In this document: piece by piece, positions 33,373-45,690 of the stretch
Layout of the letters: each line of letters opens with the position of its first letter
How positions within the stretch are numbered: position 1 is the first letter of the stretch
Assembly (NCBI GenBank): GCA_015227615.1
Contig: JAALGZ010000013.1
Span: 62,001 to 126,000 of the forward strand
Reading direction: 5' to 3'
DNA from: Labyrinthula sp. Ha
Taxonomy: Eukaryota > Sar > Bigyra > Labyrinthulida > Labyrinthulaceae
Length of the DNA: 64,000 nucleotides
Translations under genes and position numbers: made by a program
The notes under the pieces: generated by a model
What the model was told of the DNA's origin: nothing
What the model saw: only the letters and a program-made list of their open reading frames with translations
Databases searched by the model: none

Positions 33373-36300
33373 TATTGACCCAAAAGAATGTAACAAGAAA
33401 CAGTTTTCGTATCACTAGGGGGAAGATGCTACTAAGAAATGAAAGTAATTTCTAGTGTTTTCAGCGTACCTCAATTACTTTTCCGTAAGGATTTGATATA
33501 TAGTATACCCAATTTCAAGAATCTACACATTTTCTACTCTGATTATTGGCGGTAGCTGATGAATGATCTTAGTAAACCCAATGCATGCTTTTTGTATCCA
33601 TTCTGTTCCCGACTGCAGCTCACATGCCATTGGGCTTAATAAATGAAATAACCAGGGCAAAATCAAAGAAAAACAAAAACTAGAAAAAAATGAAAGCTCT
33701 GTGTCCTGTATCTAGGGGCTCAGAGTAAGAAAAAACTTTCGTTGGGACATTGAGGCTCCTCAAACTCACTCAAAACTAATTCTCGGGGGGTTTCAGGATC
33801 TTCATTCAATTTCTCAGAAATTCCAAGTTAGTTTCCCCGAAATTTCTCAGTTAATTCATCAATGAGTGCCTTAGTCAGTTTATTGTTGATTCTTCTAAAA
33901 AAATAACTAAATTTTCATTCATTTTGATATCAAGACTCACCCAAATCCACTCAATCAATGGGCAAAGCCCTCAAAATGCCGAACGACACCTGAACGAGAG
34001 CTTACCGTTTACCTCTACTTGTATCTAAAAAGCAATTCAGGCTAGACTTCCTTTTTTTTGCAAGTCTAATTCTTATTGCAGGTTTTTTTATATTTTTAAC
34101 TTTCAAATAAAAACATGATATATTTACATTATTTTAGGAGCTTGATCATGATCAAGCTCACACTTACCACCACCACCTAGGTTTCAGTTCGGATTGGGTA
34201 CATTTTTAGCTATTAATCCGACCTCTAGATCATAAGTAGCTATAGTCTTTTTCCTATTTTTCTTGCCTTAACAAATTTGGCAGATTAACATTATTTGCCG
34301 TTTGGGATGAAATTTAGAATGTTCCCATTCATCAGGGGTATACAGAGAGCCCCATCAGAGTAGAAGTCTAACTGCGGAAAGATTATCCACTCTGTTTTCA
34401 AACCATTATACATTAATCAAACCACTGAATTGGCTTCTAATAATTTATAGCACATATTCAAACAAGATTGTGTTTGGTATGCGTGATTTTTATTTAGGTC
34501 ACTCAAACATATGTTTCTCTGACTCGAGTTGTAACGTATTTCAGCAGCAAGAAATTGGGATAAAAGAGCAAAATATTTTAGCTATTCACCATATCCAACA
34601 TTGTGCACATTCATAAAAAAAAATATAAGGCCAAGCATGACATTCTTTGGAGCTCCTAAATCTCTGGTGGAAAATTATTAGTCCGCAAATCTAGAATCAA
34701 GGAATTAAACTAAATGAAAATTTCTGACATAACGAAAGGACCTAATTGCTTTATAAGAAAATCTGTGTTGTAAGTGTAATCTATATTAGTTGTAGAATTT
34801 TCTTGGCTCTGCAGTATAAGTGCTATTGTTTTTTTCCAGACTTAACTAAACAGTAAAAGCATGAGCAGGCCACAACAAATAGGGACTCTTTCGCCGACTG
34901 GGAATATAGGAATTGTCGTACCGCGCTACTGTTCTGTATTCTGCAGCATAATGGAGAGGGCAGATGGTATCTAAACATGGTACATGTCTTTTTTGCGAAA
35001 AGTTGAAAATCCGCTCGTTTCAAGGGGTTAATTCTAATTTATATCGTAAGCTCTTCCTAGATTCATTGCTATGTGTAGGAATTTCCACCTACAATCTGGA
35101 AAACTCACAATTTCGAGATTACTAATTCATGAGATACTCGATCTGGAACTTTATGGTTTTTTCAATTCGTAATCTAGAATCTAGAATCGTTTCATTTTTC
35201 TAGATTCAATGTTTCCTGTTTTTTTTCATATTTCTTATCATTTTAGGTAAAAATCTTCTCAAACCTCATTATAAGATGTGAATGATAGCGATTACCTTAA
35301 CGACCTATTTGTTTGGAGGCCCTATGATATTGTTGAAGTGACATATCTCGAAATGATTTTATCTCCCTGAGAAAGTATGAGGCTCATACCTGGGAAACTA
35401 GGGAAAATTACGAGACATGAGAGCATTTCAAAAATAACAGTAAAGTTAGCAATACCTGGAATATCAGGAGAGAATCCTGTTCGGAGAACATAGAATCGAG
35501 CGAGAATTGAGAGCATCGAAAAAAAATAACCAAAAAAAATCAAACTCAAAATTCTAGGTAAATATTCCTAGGGACTTGCTAAGAAAATATGTATTCACAG
35601 TCACCAACATGAATTAAATAGTTATGACCAGGGGCATCAGATATGTACAATTCTTAAAATTTTTATCTAATATGTCCTTTTGTTGGCAGAGTTTTCCCAA
35701 ATCACGCCCTAGCAAAGAATATAAATTGGCACAGAATCCTTTTAACTCTTTTGTGGATTTACAAAATTTGTTTTCTAGACGATTCAACTGATTTTTTATA
35801 CTCATCTTCCTTTTGGGAGATTTCTAAATAGTTTGAATCCATTTTTGTGTTTTTGTTTGGTCACGATAGTATCATGTCAAAAGAGAAATGTGTGATAAGA
35901 TAATTGCAAGATACCTCATATTTGGGAATGAAAAGTTTATGCCACAGTCGTATCACAAAGTATTCTCTTTAAAGCGGATCTAATGCCATTCAGACTGAAA
36001 TTAAAGTCCCTCAATTTTGACACTGTTTTCGTTGCCAGTGCTGCCTTGTTTCTGATTTTTATATGTTCTAAGACCATCAACGAACTCAATAATGTAAATT
36101 TCTTGGGAGATACTTCTTTCTATCTATCACAAATAATTTATGAAAGATTTTGACCTCATCTGTTCTGTCACTTTTAATTAAACTCAATTAATGCAGAGCA
36201 AAATCTAAAAATTTTACAGAAACTAACAAATAAATATTAAATTACCATTATGAATTCCCTGTCAGACAACTATACTGAAACAAAAAATATCTGTTGTGAA

Positions 36301-39300
36301 TTCTTACTTCGTGCCTCTTTGGTTGGTTTCAGATGTACCAACTATCTGATTACTGTTGTTGAAGATTTTTTCTCAACAACGCTGTAAGATGACAAAATGG
36401 ATCGCACCAGCTACATTTTACGGCATCTATTGAAAATGAACAATATTAATAGAAAGCATACTTTTGTGTATATATTGATACATCTAACTACAAAATCAAC
36501 AGGTTATAATGTATAAGCTTACCAATTAATAGGATAATTAACACTCATAGCTTTTTATTTTAATTCTGGTTAATAACAAGATGTCTGTAGCTTCTATTTG
36601 GACAATTGATTATGGTTACAGATTAAATATCATCTTCAAGAATCAAACTAGTTAGCGAGGTATCAAAATCAAGCAAACTGAAAAATGTGGCATCAAGAGC
36701 TAACAACGAGATACTATGATACCCTAACTACCATATAGAGACTACAACACATCAATAATTGTAGCCCAAGCATCCAAGTATAAATGTAAAAAAAATCAGC
36801 CATGCAAGTACAATCGATCTTAGAGCTCAATGATAATGCTGAAAATTGTACCAAGCGTAGAAGATCACAGAATCTGTGATCCACAAAAAAGAATTTCAAA
36901 TGGGATATATTGGAACAGATATTTTAATTTGTACTGAATCTACTAAAATTTTAGTCCGTTGATATGCAATCATATAGTTAATCAGAACAAGAACCTCTAT
37001 AAAGTACATAAACAGTCTTCATATCCGGGATTTCGGCGACCATACAGAACATCTAGATTTATCTATGTGTATTGGGTTAGCAAAACATTTTATTTAACGT
37101 ACATAGACTGGTACATTTTATTAAAACAGATTTGAGCGATAATATATGAACCATGTTAGAACACAATTTTAATTAAGATTCCCAGTTTAATACCTCAGCT
37201 AACCTAAAAATTGAGAATAATTTCTTAACCCAATCATCATTAGTTACAGTAATATATTAAACAGTTGAAAATTACATTTTTAACCATATCATTAAACTTA
37301 TCATATGATTTCATTATTCTCTAAGAAATGGATAATCTGGCTTCTAGAAAAACCATGGCTTGCTAAAATACTTTCAAAACAACAAATACGAGTCTTTTAT
37401 ACACTTACTATTATCCTTATGCGCCATTTATATCAAAATTTAACCACGATTGAAACAGAGTTCCTAAGCCACACCTCAATGCTGTGAGTTATTACAAGGT
37501 ATCGATATATTTTGCAAAGAAAAAGATACAAATAGTGTTCCAGTATTACCATTGTCCAAGAATAGAAGAATCTTCGTAAATTTGAGATCTTATTAAGTTG
37601 CTGTGTAAAATCAGCACAGATTCTTCATAGCTCTTTTCCATTTTTTTCACGGCAGTAGATCAGGTCTATACGAATCATGTTTCTCTGCTTTATATCAATA
37701 GAGTAGTATCATGAGTGCGAAAATCTTATTTACCGTACCGTTGATACTAAATAAGTAATGTACCATTTAAGTGTAATTCTTGAAGGAATTCAGTTGAGAG
37801 GAAGTTCTTGGAACGTAAACTTAATTTTCATATTTTGCAGAGACCAAACTTCGTGAAATGAGAAAATCAAACAAGTGAATTGCATAACATTCAAAGCATC
37901 CTTTTTGTTAGTGACATAAAGTGAAAAGGAAATACTGGAATGGTAGGTAAGAATAAGAGTTAAATATTGAAACTTGATTTGTCATATCAAAATTTGCACT
38001 AAATGTTGTTTTATGTATGCTCATGTTGTAAAATTGCTAATAGATTTTACTTTATGCGCAAGAAATTGACACTCTTTTAGCAAATATCCATACTCTAAAA
38101 ACAAGAATTGAAAAAAGCAAAAAAAAACAACAATATCCATCCAATAATGTCACATCTTTAAAAGACGACTCAAGCGAAATGCTATATTAGAGCTCAAATT
38201 CATTCCGTAATTCCTTTTACCGGTGTAGTCTAAATCTAAATAAAAACCCACCTTGTATAATCAGTTTTGACCTATTACGATAGAGCTACCTAGGTCAGTA
38301 AGTCTAAAATCATATACATATTTAGTTTTGCACTTTTTTATTGACTGTGAAACCGAGGCGACCTCATTTGGTAAATTAGACTCATAACGAATTGAATAAT
38401 GAACGGATATTCTTTGTCAGAGAGCTCAATAGGAATAGTAGAATGAATTTTTTATGTTTAAACTGTGTTGATATGCATAATAATCTTAGCCAAAGAATAT
38501 TGGGTAGTAAAGGTCAGCATAGCGCCAGTCTTATGTTAAATTGACTCAATATAATTAAACAAGAAACATATAATAAAGATGTAATATCTTTTCATGATAA
38601 CTTTGAACTAATTGCCTAAGATTTCTAAACATATTGAACAGATATTCATAATTAGATTACGAAAATTGAATAAGTCCATGGGAAAATGGCAATTGCACTC
38701 GTATAAAGTCAGTTATTCCTTAACTACTATATGTTTTCTCTAGATTCTCCATCATAGGATGATTTTTTATTCAGAGACTTATCTACGTCCCCCATTGATA
38801 TTTTTTCCTGGCATCAGAAGCTATCAAACTTAACAATTGGAAATTATCTCTGGTATTATTGAACTGATTCATCTATATATTTTTCTCTTGGCCTTTCTTT
38901 ATGTATTGACGGAATGGGGTTCGCAACAACAAGGTTTCTTGCTATGTTGTCCTATTTTTTATATCTTGTTATGTATCATATAAATTATGTTTTGACATCA
39001 AATATCCAGATATTTTTAGGAAATAACTTTTTTTGACTAATGGACATAAGTGCACAATTACCAAAATGATTCAAACTATATTCGACATATAGAATAGATT
39101 CCATTTTTTGAAACAATAATCATTCGGTATCCGATCCCTCATGTGTGCTGTATTGTTTATTATTTAAATGCAAGTATACCGTGCTTCTTATTATTTTTGA
39201 CAAATTTATCTCGGTGTTTATAGCAATTTAAGATTGCACCCATGGAGAGTTTTCTCCACTTAATAGGATAAAGAATCACTTAATTCTTTGAAATTTATAC

Positions 39301-41599
39301 CTCGAGACTCGTCACTTTCATGTTGATATCTTCAAAAGTTACTCAAGGGAAACAGTGTATCAAGAACCAATAAATTAAGAATCTCATAAAGCCAAAGATA
39401 TTGCTATAGTTATAAATTACCAGAGACATCAATGGAAGCAAATGGTTTTAATTTTAAGGTAACCGAATGGTTCTCTCGTTATCCAGCCCTCCAGAAAATG
39501 TTATAAACTGTGTTCATATGGTGCAAAAATAGGTGCAATCGCTAATACAAATTTTTATGTTGGTGACATGGAGATTTCTATATCAACTACGTCACCTCTG
39601 CAACAAAAAAATATGGATATCTTTTATTTCTTATAGAGTTTCTATCTTCTTGAGGCTTATCAGCGGTGAATCTTAATCTCGAAATAAAAGTTTGAACTTA
39701 GCTATTCTATCTTTCATTTAAAATTGTTCTTTTTAGTTTTTAAATTTGTACATACATCCTTTTTTAGTTGAATCTCTTTTCTACTATTCACTAAATCCAA
39801 TATGCATCATACCAGGGCATATTACTTTCATGATATATGGATACTTTTTAGCTTCGGTGTGAGGTCTCCTAGCAGTTTTATTGTTGAAGGTAATATTGAA
39901 TATAGGGTAATATCGAGCGACTTGCTTTTAGAAAATATAGTAAGTGCAAAGAATACACTGTTGATTATTGAGTACTATTAAGGAAATACTAAAAGGATGA
40001 AAAAACTGTTAAAGGATTCTTTATTTTCTAACATATTTCTAGCTACTTTGAATCTCTTTTTTCTAAAGTCAAACTTTGAAAATAGTTTTAATGTAGTTCC
40101 TTGCAAATGGCTAGTGACTAGAGCCTCGCCTCCCAATCAGGCATATATGAAAATGAGGACGAGTTTGCATCTGTTCCGATATCATAAATTCAAAAAGGTT
40201 GAAACGTGGATAAGATACATAATAAACAGGTCAAATCTAGGCGATATCGGTTTGAAAAGCATGGAATTAGAATATTGAATCATACAAAATGCCGGTTATT
40301 GGCAAAACTTAATCAAAAAAATTACTCTGAAAAATCTTTAAACAAAACAGAATATGTTTAAGATATATGAAGAATGCCTTTGCTCAAAAATTTATTTTCA
40401 ATGAGAGCAGTTTGCTCTTCCAGATCCTACCCTGCAAGTTGTACCCCTTCATCTGCTGCAAACAACTTCTTTTTTTGATGGTGAAGGTTCGAAGATCTAA
40501 ACTACGAGGTTTCACTAACCACAGTAAAAACTCAAAATGTCCTAACTAGTTTAACCACCAAATTTAGGTAAGTATTGCGATAAATTTGCTCTATAAATCA
40601 GTGAAATGTAGATCATATCCTGAAATAGGATTAAATAAACGTATTCCCTTTATTAGAATGCCTTGTTGTTGAAAGAATAATTCTCAAATCAGCATAAAAG
40701 CATCTTTACATATTTATAGCATATTTTTAGTCCTTTTTACCCAGCTCTAGATTTTGGCTTCAATAACTTATCTTCTTTTTGGTTTGGGACTTTGACTTTG
40801 GACGACTTAGAATTTAAGCCATAAGATAATAGGAGTGAAACTTTCCAGAATGACAAAACCCTGTTCACATGAAAAGAGTGGTTATTCACTCAAATTGACA
40901 AAAGAATTTGTCTAAATTTTAGAAATATATTTTTAGCTCTCGATACTCATTAATTAGTTATTGAACTTCACCGCCCTGCCGTCAACGTATGGATAGACAA
41001 CCGCAGCAGTTTAACTTATTGAACTTAGTCAGTTCATGAATATTCTTCGAGACTTAATACCAAAGTTCATATTTTATTGGTTTCTTTTTATATTTGTGCC
41101 TTTAAGGCTTTTCCCTCCCTATTTTCTTTCAAGACTTAAGAAATGGGGCAGTTTTCCTACAGTTCTTGGATTTGGGATGTTTGGCGTCTAAAAACTTTGT
41201 TCCACGAGAAAATACTTTATTCATTTAAAATGGAACTTAGTGGTTCTTTGAGAACTCTTAGATCGATAAAGCCGAAATTTACCGATCAAAAAATATTTTC
41301 TCTTTTACCGTTTACCGAATCCCATTCATGTACAAAATATAACAATTGCCACAGTAATGCAACACTGTGTCTGAAAGCTGTTCTGTCAAATAATTTCAAA
41401 AATGATGAAGAAAAGAGGTGCAGAACGTAAGGTTTCAATTCTTTTGACTTTTATCTTGCAAACTTATCGGGGGGTTTCTTAGCCCTTTTCTGAGAAAAAA
41501 ATCCCATCATTAATCATTAACTACTACATTTTTATAAATAATCACGAATATAGAGAAGGATATATTCCGTCTATCCTTTTGTTTCAATTCTGCGGTAAC
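33373..41599. other. Eight-kilobase desert without a recognised gene
   Basis: No ORF here shows a domain, and the strands are stop-rich and about 67% AT. Frames at 39997-40278 and 41143-41430 (+) are the longest and are unrecognised. Small exons separated by 28-34 nt introns cannot be excluded. Confidence 0.5.
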
Positions 41600-41780
41600 T
41601 TCTCCTATAAAGTTTTAGTTAGCATTTACAGATTTACAAGTTACAATTAAATATATATTTTGGGTAATTTATCGATTAACTACTAATACACAATAAAACC
41701 TTCTTATACAAAACATGTACAAATACTACTTACACATTCTTAACTTATATTGACTGTTCTCATTTGTCAGAAATAACCTG
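41600..41780 (+). repeat. Diverged non-coding repeat, copy 2
   Basis: Partner of 29430-29620 (see that entry). It lies about 1.05 kb downstream of ceramide synthase copy 2. Confidence 0.5.
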
Positions 41781-42371
41781 ACAGCGCTAGAAGCATTGAA
41801 AATACTTAAAATTATATTAGAAGTTCTACCATGTTTTTTCATCACCCATCTAAAAGTTCATAGAAAACCATTTGCTTGCAAATATTATCTTCATAGAAAA
41901 TAAAGTCCTTGCTATTTTCCGACAGTACAGCCAACCAGAAAATGAACGTCATTAATATATCATCCAGCTTGGATGTTTATATCTATCTAAAAAACAACTC
42001 TTTAAAATACTTCCTGCCTAGTTGCAGTAAATTATACAAGTCAGTTGATTGTGTGATGACATTACCAGTTGCTAGAAAAAACTACATAATATTTGCCGCA
42101 CTTCTACCTTTATGCAAGCAGAAATGATCAGTATCACCTAAGAAGGAAAATTTCATAAAACTTTTCTCTATCGCGAATCATGGTTTTTCTGAAACTAATT
42201 TTATTAAATTTTTATTTGTCAGAAAAGTTGTTTTTCTCAAACTTCAGTTGACTTAAGAAGAGTCTCCATTTTCTTCCACAAAGACCTTAGACTATATTCT
42301 ATACCTATCATTAGTTAATGACAAGCTCAAAAACTCTAAAGAAAAGAGAAACTGTTTAGAGCTAAATCTCA

Positions 42372-42587
42372 GTGTTATATTTATATAGGAAACTTATTTT
42401 ACTCACGTATTACACTTATCCTGCAGAGGGAAACAATATTTTCGAAAAAAGTGGTGTATTTGATTCTGGTATAGTTCTTCTTTTAGAGAAAATTAGGAAA
42501 CTTTGGAAAAACAAAAAAATTGAGGATTACCAAGACTGGAATAGAACTGGTTATCAACCACCTCATCGCATATTCAGCCTATTCTGA
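42372..42587 (+). pseudogene. Possible LINE fragment or unrecognised coding relic
   Basis: A 71-codon frame contains LEKIRKLWKNKKIEDYQDWNR. This can be aligned with the linker between endonuclease and RT of the intact LINE (EEKKRITNDL ... KEDYNNWLNR, about 48640-48700), with identity at E-D-Y-x-x-W and N-R. The preceding text does not align well, so the assignment is weak. It may instead be an exon of an unknown gene. Confidence 0.3.
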
Positions 42588-42827
42588 CGTATAGTTCTGC
42601 TTAGCAAGTATAACTTTCCTCATACCTTTGCTCTTCATTCGTGCATCAATACTTGTCTTTTATTCATTTTCTTAGTGTATAAGCAGAAAAGATGGAGAAA
42701 AAGCGAACTCAGGATAACTATTTAATAATAAGTAATATAGTTATTCTATTATCTGAAAAAGCCACTTCATTAACTCTTATACTTAAGACGTGAGAAACTA
42801 AAACTATAGCAAGTATAAAAATATACA

Positions 42828-43892
42828 TTATGCGTCCTTTTTTGCAGAATCAACTGTATCTGGTTCACTTCTTGTATCTTCAATATCTTCGCCTACAATT
42901 AACTTCCTATATAATACTTTAACCAGCATAACAAACCAAATAAATTGCAATACAAGAAGAATATAAAGGCAAGCCATGCATACACGAAGTGAGTTATGTG
43001 TATGAGAAATAACTTTTATTATATCTAGATTTGCTTCTTTACCAAAAAATAATGTATTCAAACTTGGTGTGTACGACCAAGTTAGGAATGGATAAAGATA
43101 AATTCTTGTAACTGTGAAAACAACAACAAAAATTGCAAATAAAAAATCAGCAAAGTTGTTCAAAAAAGTACTCAGTGTTTTGTTACTAGCAGCTTCTCTG
43201 ACATATAAGACCAATTTTCCAAATTGTAGAATAGGATCCGCTAAATCCATAACGATCATAATACTTAGTCCAATTTTCACAATACCATACATGTAGCTTA
43301 CAGATACTACAATACAAGTAACAACGTGATGAACCACCATCTCCCAAAAATCTTTTCTTTTGGCTTCAAGCAGCACAGACACAAATCCTTGAAAATATCT
43401 ACTGCAATAGGCAATGTAGAAGAAGGTTAATCCAGGGGTTAATATTCTATTATCAGGTTGTTCTGACCAAAAGTAAATAGAGTTATCTATGCTTTTAAAC
43501 CCTTCTCTAAACCAGAAGATGTCTTTTGTGAGGAGAATTCCAGTTAATGCAAAGGTAGAGTAAAAAATAAACTCCATCGCAGCTTGGCAAAACTTTGTTA
43601 TCTTATCTGTAGGAATAGGAGTGGATGACACGGAGTTTAGAATAAATTTTGCAAAAGGATAGACAATTAGAAACCTTACGACCCAATTAAAGAGGAACAT
43701 AACGAGAGAAAGCTGGACAAACAGTGGTAATGGGAATGGGTTAAAAAGCGGTTGGATCTCTGGTACTTTATCATGGTTATGATTTAAAGAGAGTTCATGT
43801 TGCTGGTCTTGTGCATGACCTCCTTGAAGTTCATCTATGAACTGAAGAAAGAGATGGATGGTATTTTCGGTCTTTAACAAACGGTTTATCAT
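42828..43892 (-). CDS. Ceramide synthase (LAG1/TLC domain), copy 2
   Basis: An ATG frame of 354 codons ends in TAA, with the same family and topology as copy 1. The Lag1 motif is KRKDFWEMVVHHVVT and VMDLADPILQ, with both His and both Asp retained, so activity is expected. From about residue 18 to 196 the protein is identical to copy 1, and the DNA differs at only about six positions over about 530 bp. The first 15 residues and the last ~157 differ clearly. Substitutions such as YLSYIYGT/SVSYMYGI and GKDEP/GKEAN lie in the C-terminal half. The pattern suggests an old tandem duplication followed by gene conversion of the 5' half. Divergent C-termini could change acyl-chain preference, but that is inference. 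Confidence 0.93.
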   Translation of the reverse strand: MINRLLKTENTIHLFLQFIDELQGGHAQDQQHELSLNHNHDKVPEIQPLFNPFPLPLFVQLSLVMFLFNWVVRFLIVYPFAKFILNSVSSTPIPTDKITKFCQAAMEFIFYSTFALTGILLTKDIFWFREGFKSIDNSIYFWSEQPDNRILTPGLTFFYIAYCSRYFQGFVSVLLEAKRKDFWEMVVHHVVTCIVVSVSYMYGIVKIGLSIMIVMDLADPILQFGKLVLYVREAASNKTLSTFLNNFADFLFAIFVVVFTVTRIYLYPFLTWSYTPSLNTLFFGKEANLDIIKVISHTHNSLRVCMACLYILLVLQFIWFVMLVKVLYRKLIVGEDIEDTRSEPDTVDSAKKDA

Positions 43893-44072
43893 ATTTTCTT
43901 GTTCTTTTTGGTCAATTAGCCCTTTATAGAATTAGTATGGGGATACTATTCGATTCAAAAACTACCTATTTTCACATGTTAAAGTTTTTCTATGTGCGTA
44001 AATTCTGGAAAGGTTGAACTATACCAATTTTCTTATCGAAACTCTCTATTGCCGTTAGAGTTTCTTATCGGT

Positions 44073-44156
44073 AGAAACGGTAAGAAACGGTAATAAAATT
44101 CACCTGGGAATCCTTACCTATTATTACCGGTAATTTCTGGTAAACCGGTAATTTTT
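44073..44156. repeat. CGGTAA-rich cluster with 12 bp palindrome
   Basis: Several CGGTAA/TTACCG units cluster here, including the perfect palindrome ATTACCGGTAAT (44123-44134) and a second ACCGGTAAT. It lies about 200 bp upstream of ceramide synthase copy 2. It could be a regulatory site or a decayed tandem repeat; nothing in the sequence decides. Confidence 0.45.
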
Positions 44157-44774
44157 CATACCCGAGATTATTGTCTTGACGCCTTCTCGACAAAGTCTTG
44201 TCTCGAAATATCCTTGGAGGAAATATAAATCTATAGAAATATTAACATGAAATAAGATTATTTGTCAGTCAACATAAGACTAGCCGATAGTCACAAGAAA
44301 AGAATTTAGCTAATGACGGAAGAAGAGTTACAAATTAATATAAACACTAGAAAGATCGCTCAAGATACTTAAGGATTGTATAATAAACTGACTTAAGACT
44401 CAACGATAATATTCCGAAACTATGTATTAAGATAAAAGTGATTGTAACTAAGTATCTAAATTCCCGAATACAACAATCGACTTTTATCTTTTTTTCGTTT
44501 TTTTGGTTATTCGATTGATTCTTCATTTCCCAAGAACCTGTTACGACGTAACGATAACCTATCCTAGGATTTCCCCTAGAGTAACCTGAGTCACTTACTA
44601 CTATCCCAAAATCTATGACTGTCTACTAATTAAATGACCCAAACCAAAGTGAAACTAAAAGTATCACTCACACAGTTAACCGCACATTATATACACCTTT
44701 AGAAGGTTCTTTGATTGGCCTGATAGCTGTGATTTGATCCCTTTTTAACTACTGAGGATTGTTGTTTCATAATT

Positions 44775-45570
44775 TTGGTTTCTTTTATACACAAAACAAA
44801 AAACCATTGCTCATCTTATTGGAAGCTTAAGATAAAATTTAACATAATTGCGTATGAAATGCTTGTTCTAACTTTTTGTTTGAACAACTTCTTGTTGAAT
44901 TATGCAATTGATTTCAAAATTAGAGGTTCTCCTCAGAAGAGCACCAAACTAGTCATTCACAATAATATAATATAGATTCAGCTTACGGTGGAGGAGCAGG
45001 TTGAAAGCTACTGTAGCCCATGTTAGTACTCTTCTTCTTAAAGCCATACCTTACGCTCTGTTGGTTTTATACTTTATCGTGTGCACTAGAGATGCTTCTT
45101 CCTTTCACTCCATTCACCACGTTTTCTATTTCCTGGTGACATTCCCCGTATATCTTAGTCCCATGTTCAGACTAGAGAGCGCAGCACTTGATCATAATGT
45201 TTTTTCCCTCTCTTTAACCTTGCAGAACGTCTTCCAAAACTCTCATGATAATATTTTTAACCTCGATGACTTTACAAGCAATTTCTTGGGACAAACAAGC
45301 CGCTACACATGTGGCCATAGAAGGAGGTTTCACTAAATATCATTTACCTTGCTTGCTGCTGACATTCACAACTTCCTTCAAGATTTGGTAGCCAACAATA
45401 TATAGCCCTTCGACAAGTAATAGTTTAATAGTTTTTCCTTTTTCGAGTTAGATTGTGAGTTTTGTAACAGTTAGACCACCTACATTAACATAGACTCCAA
45501 GAACTTAATCTCCACGCTAGATCACCCATCCTAGGCTGTTCATGAAGGTTGGAAGTAAGCAGCTACCCTA
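44775..45570 (-). mobile_element. Old LINE fragment (copy 4), endonuclease region
   Basis: The minus-strand translation gives YVNVGGLT (about 45490), matching VSVNVGGLT of the intact LINE. It then gives EVVNVSS (about 45390) for MVNVSS, VAACLSQEIACKV (about 45290) for VATFLCNEIASQV, and FEINCIIQQEV (about 44910) for SEIDYVITNHV. Frames shift and stops occur, so it is dead. RT sequence was not recognised beyond about 44775. Its 5' end faces the SET-domain gene, whose ATG is about 120 bp away on the other strand. Confidence 0.75.
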
Positions 45571-45690
45571 AACCAAGGCCATTTCTCTCTTTTTTCTGTT
45601 TCGTGCCCAAATTTTGAATAGGTGGACGCCCTGTGTTGCAAAGATGGCATTACTGGACGATTATCCCGAAACAGCCAAAAATCTGAAACC

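Noticed and set aside
42430-42490. FDSGIVLLLE resembling the catalytic region of a Ulp1-type protease
   Set aside because: The active Cys and other motifs are missing; a LINE linker alignment is at least as good, and neither is strong.
45001-45336. Open frame on the plus strand and a minus-strand resemblance to ribosomal protein uS11
   Set aside because: The minus-strand text aligns better and over a longer range with the LINE endonuclease (VNVGGLT, VNVSS, VA-CLS-EIA), so both are shadows of LINE copy 4.
45490-45600. Sequence resembling part of 5S rRNA (CACCCATCC ... GAAG ... AAGTAAGCAGC)
   Set aside because: The match is patchy and the whole fold is not present; the segment lies in the 5' part of LINE copy 4 and the SET gene leader.
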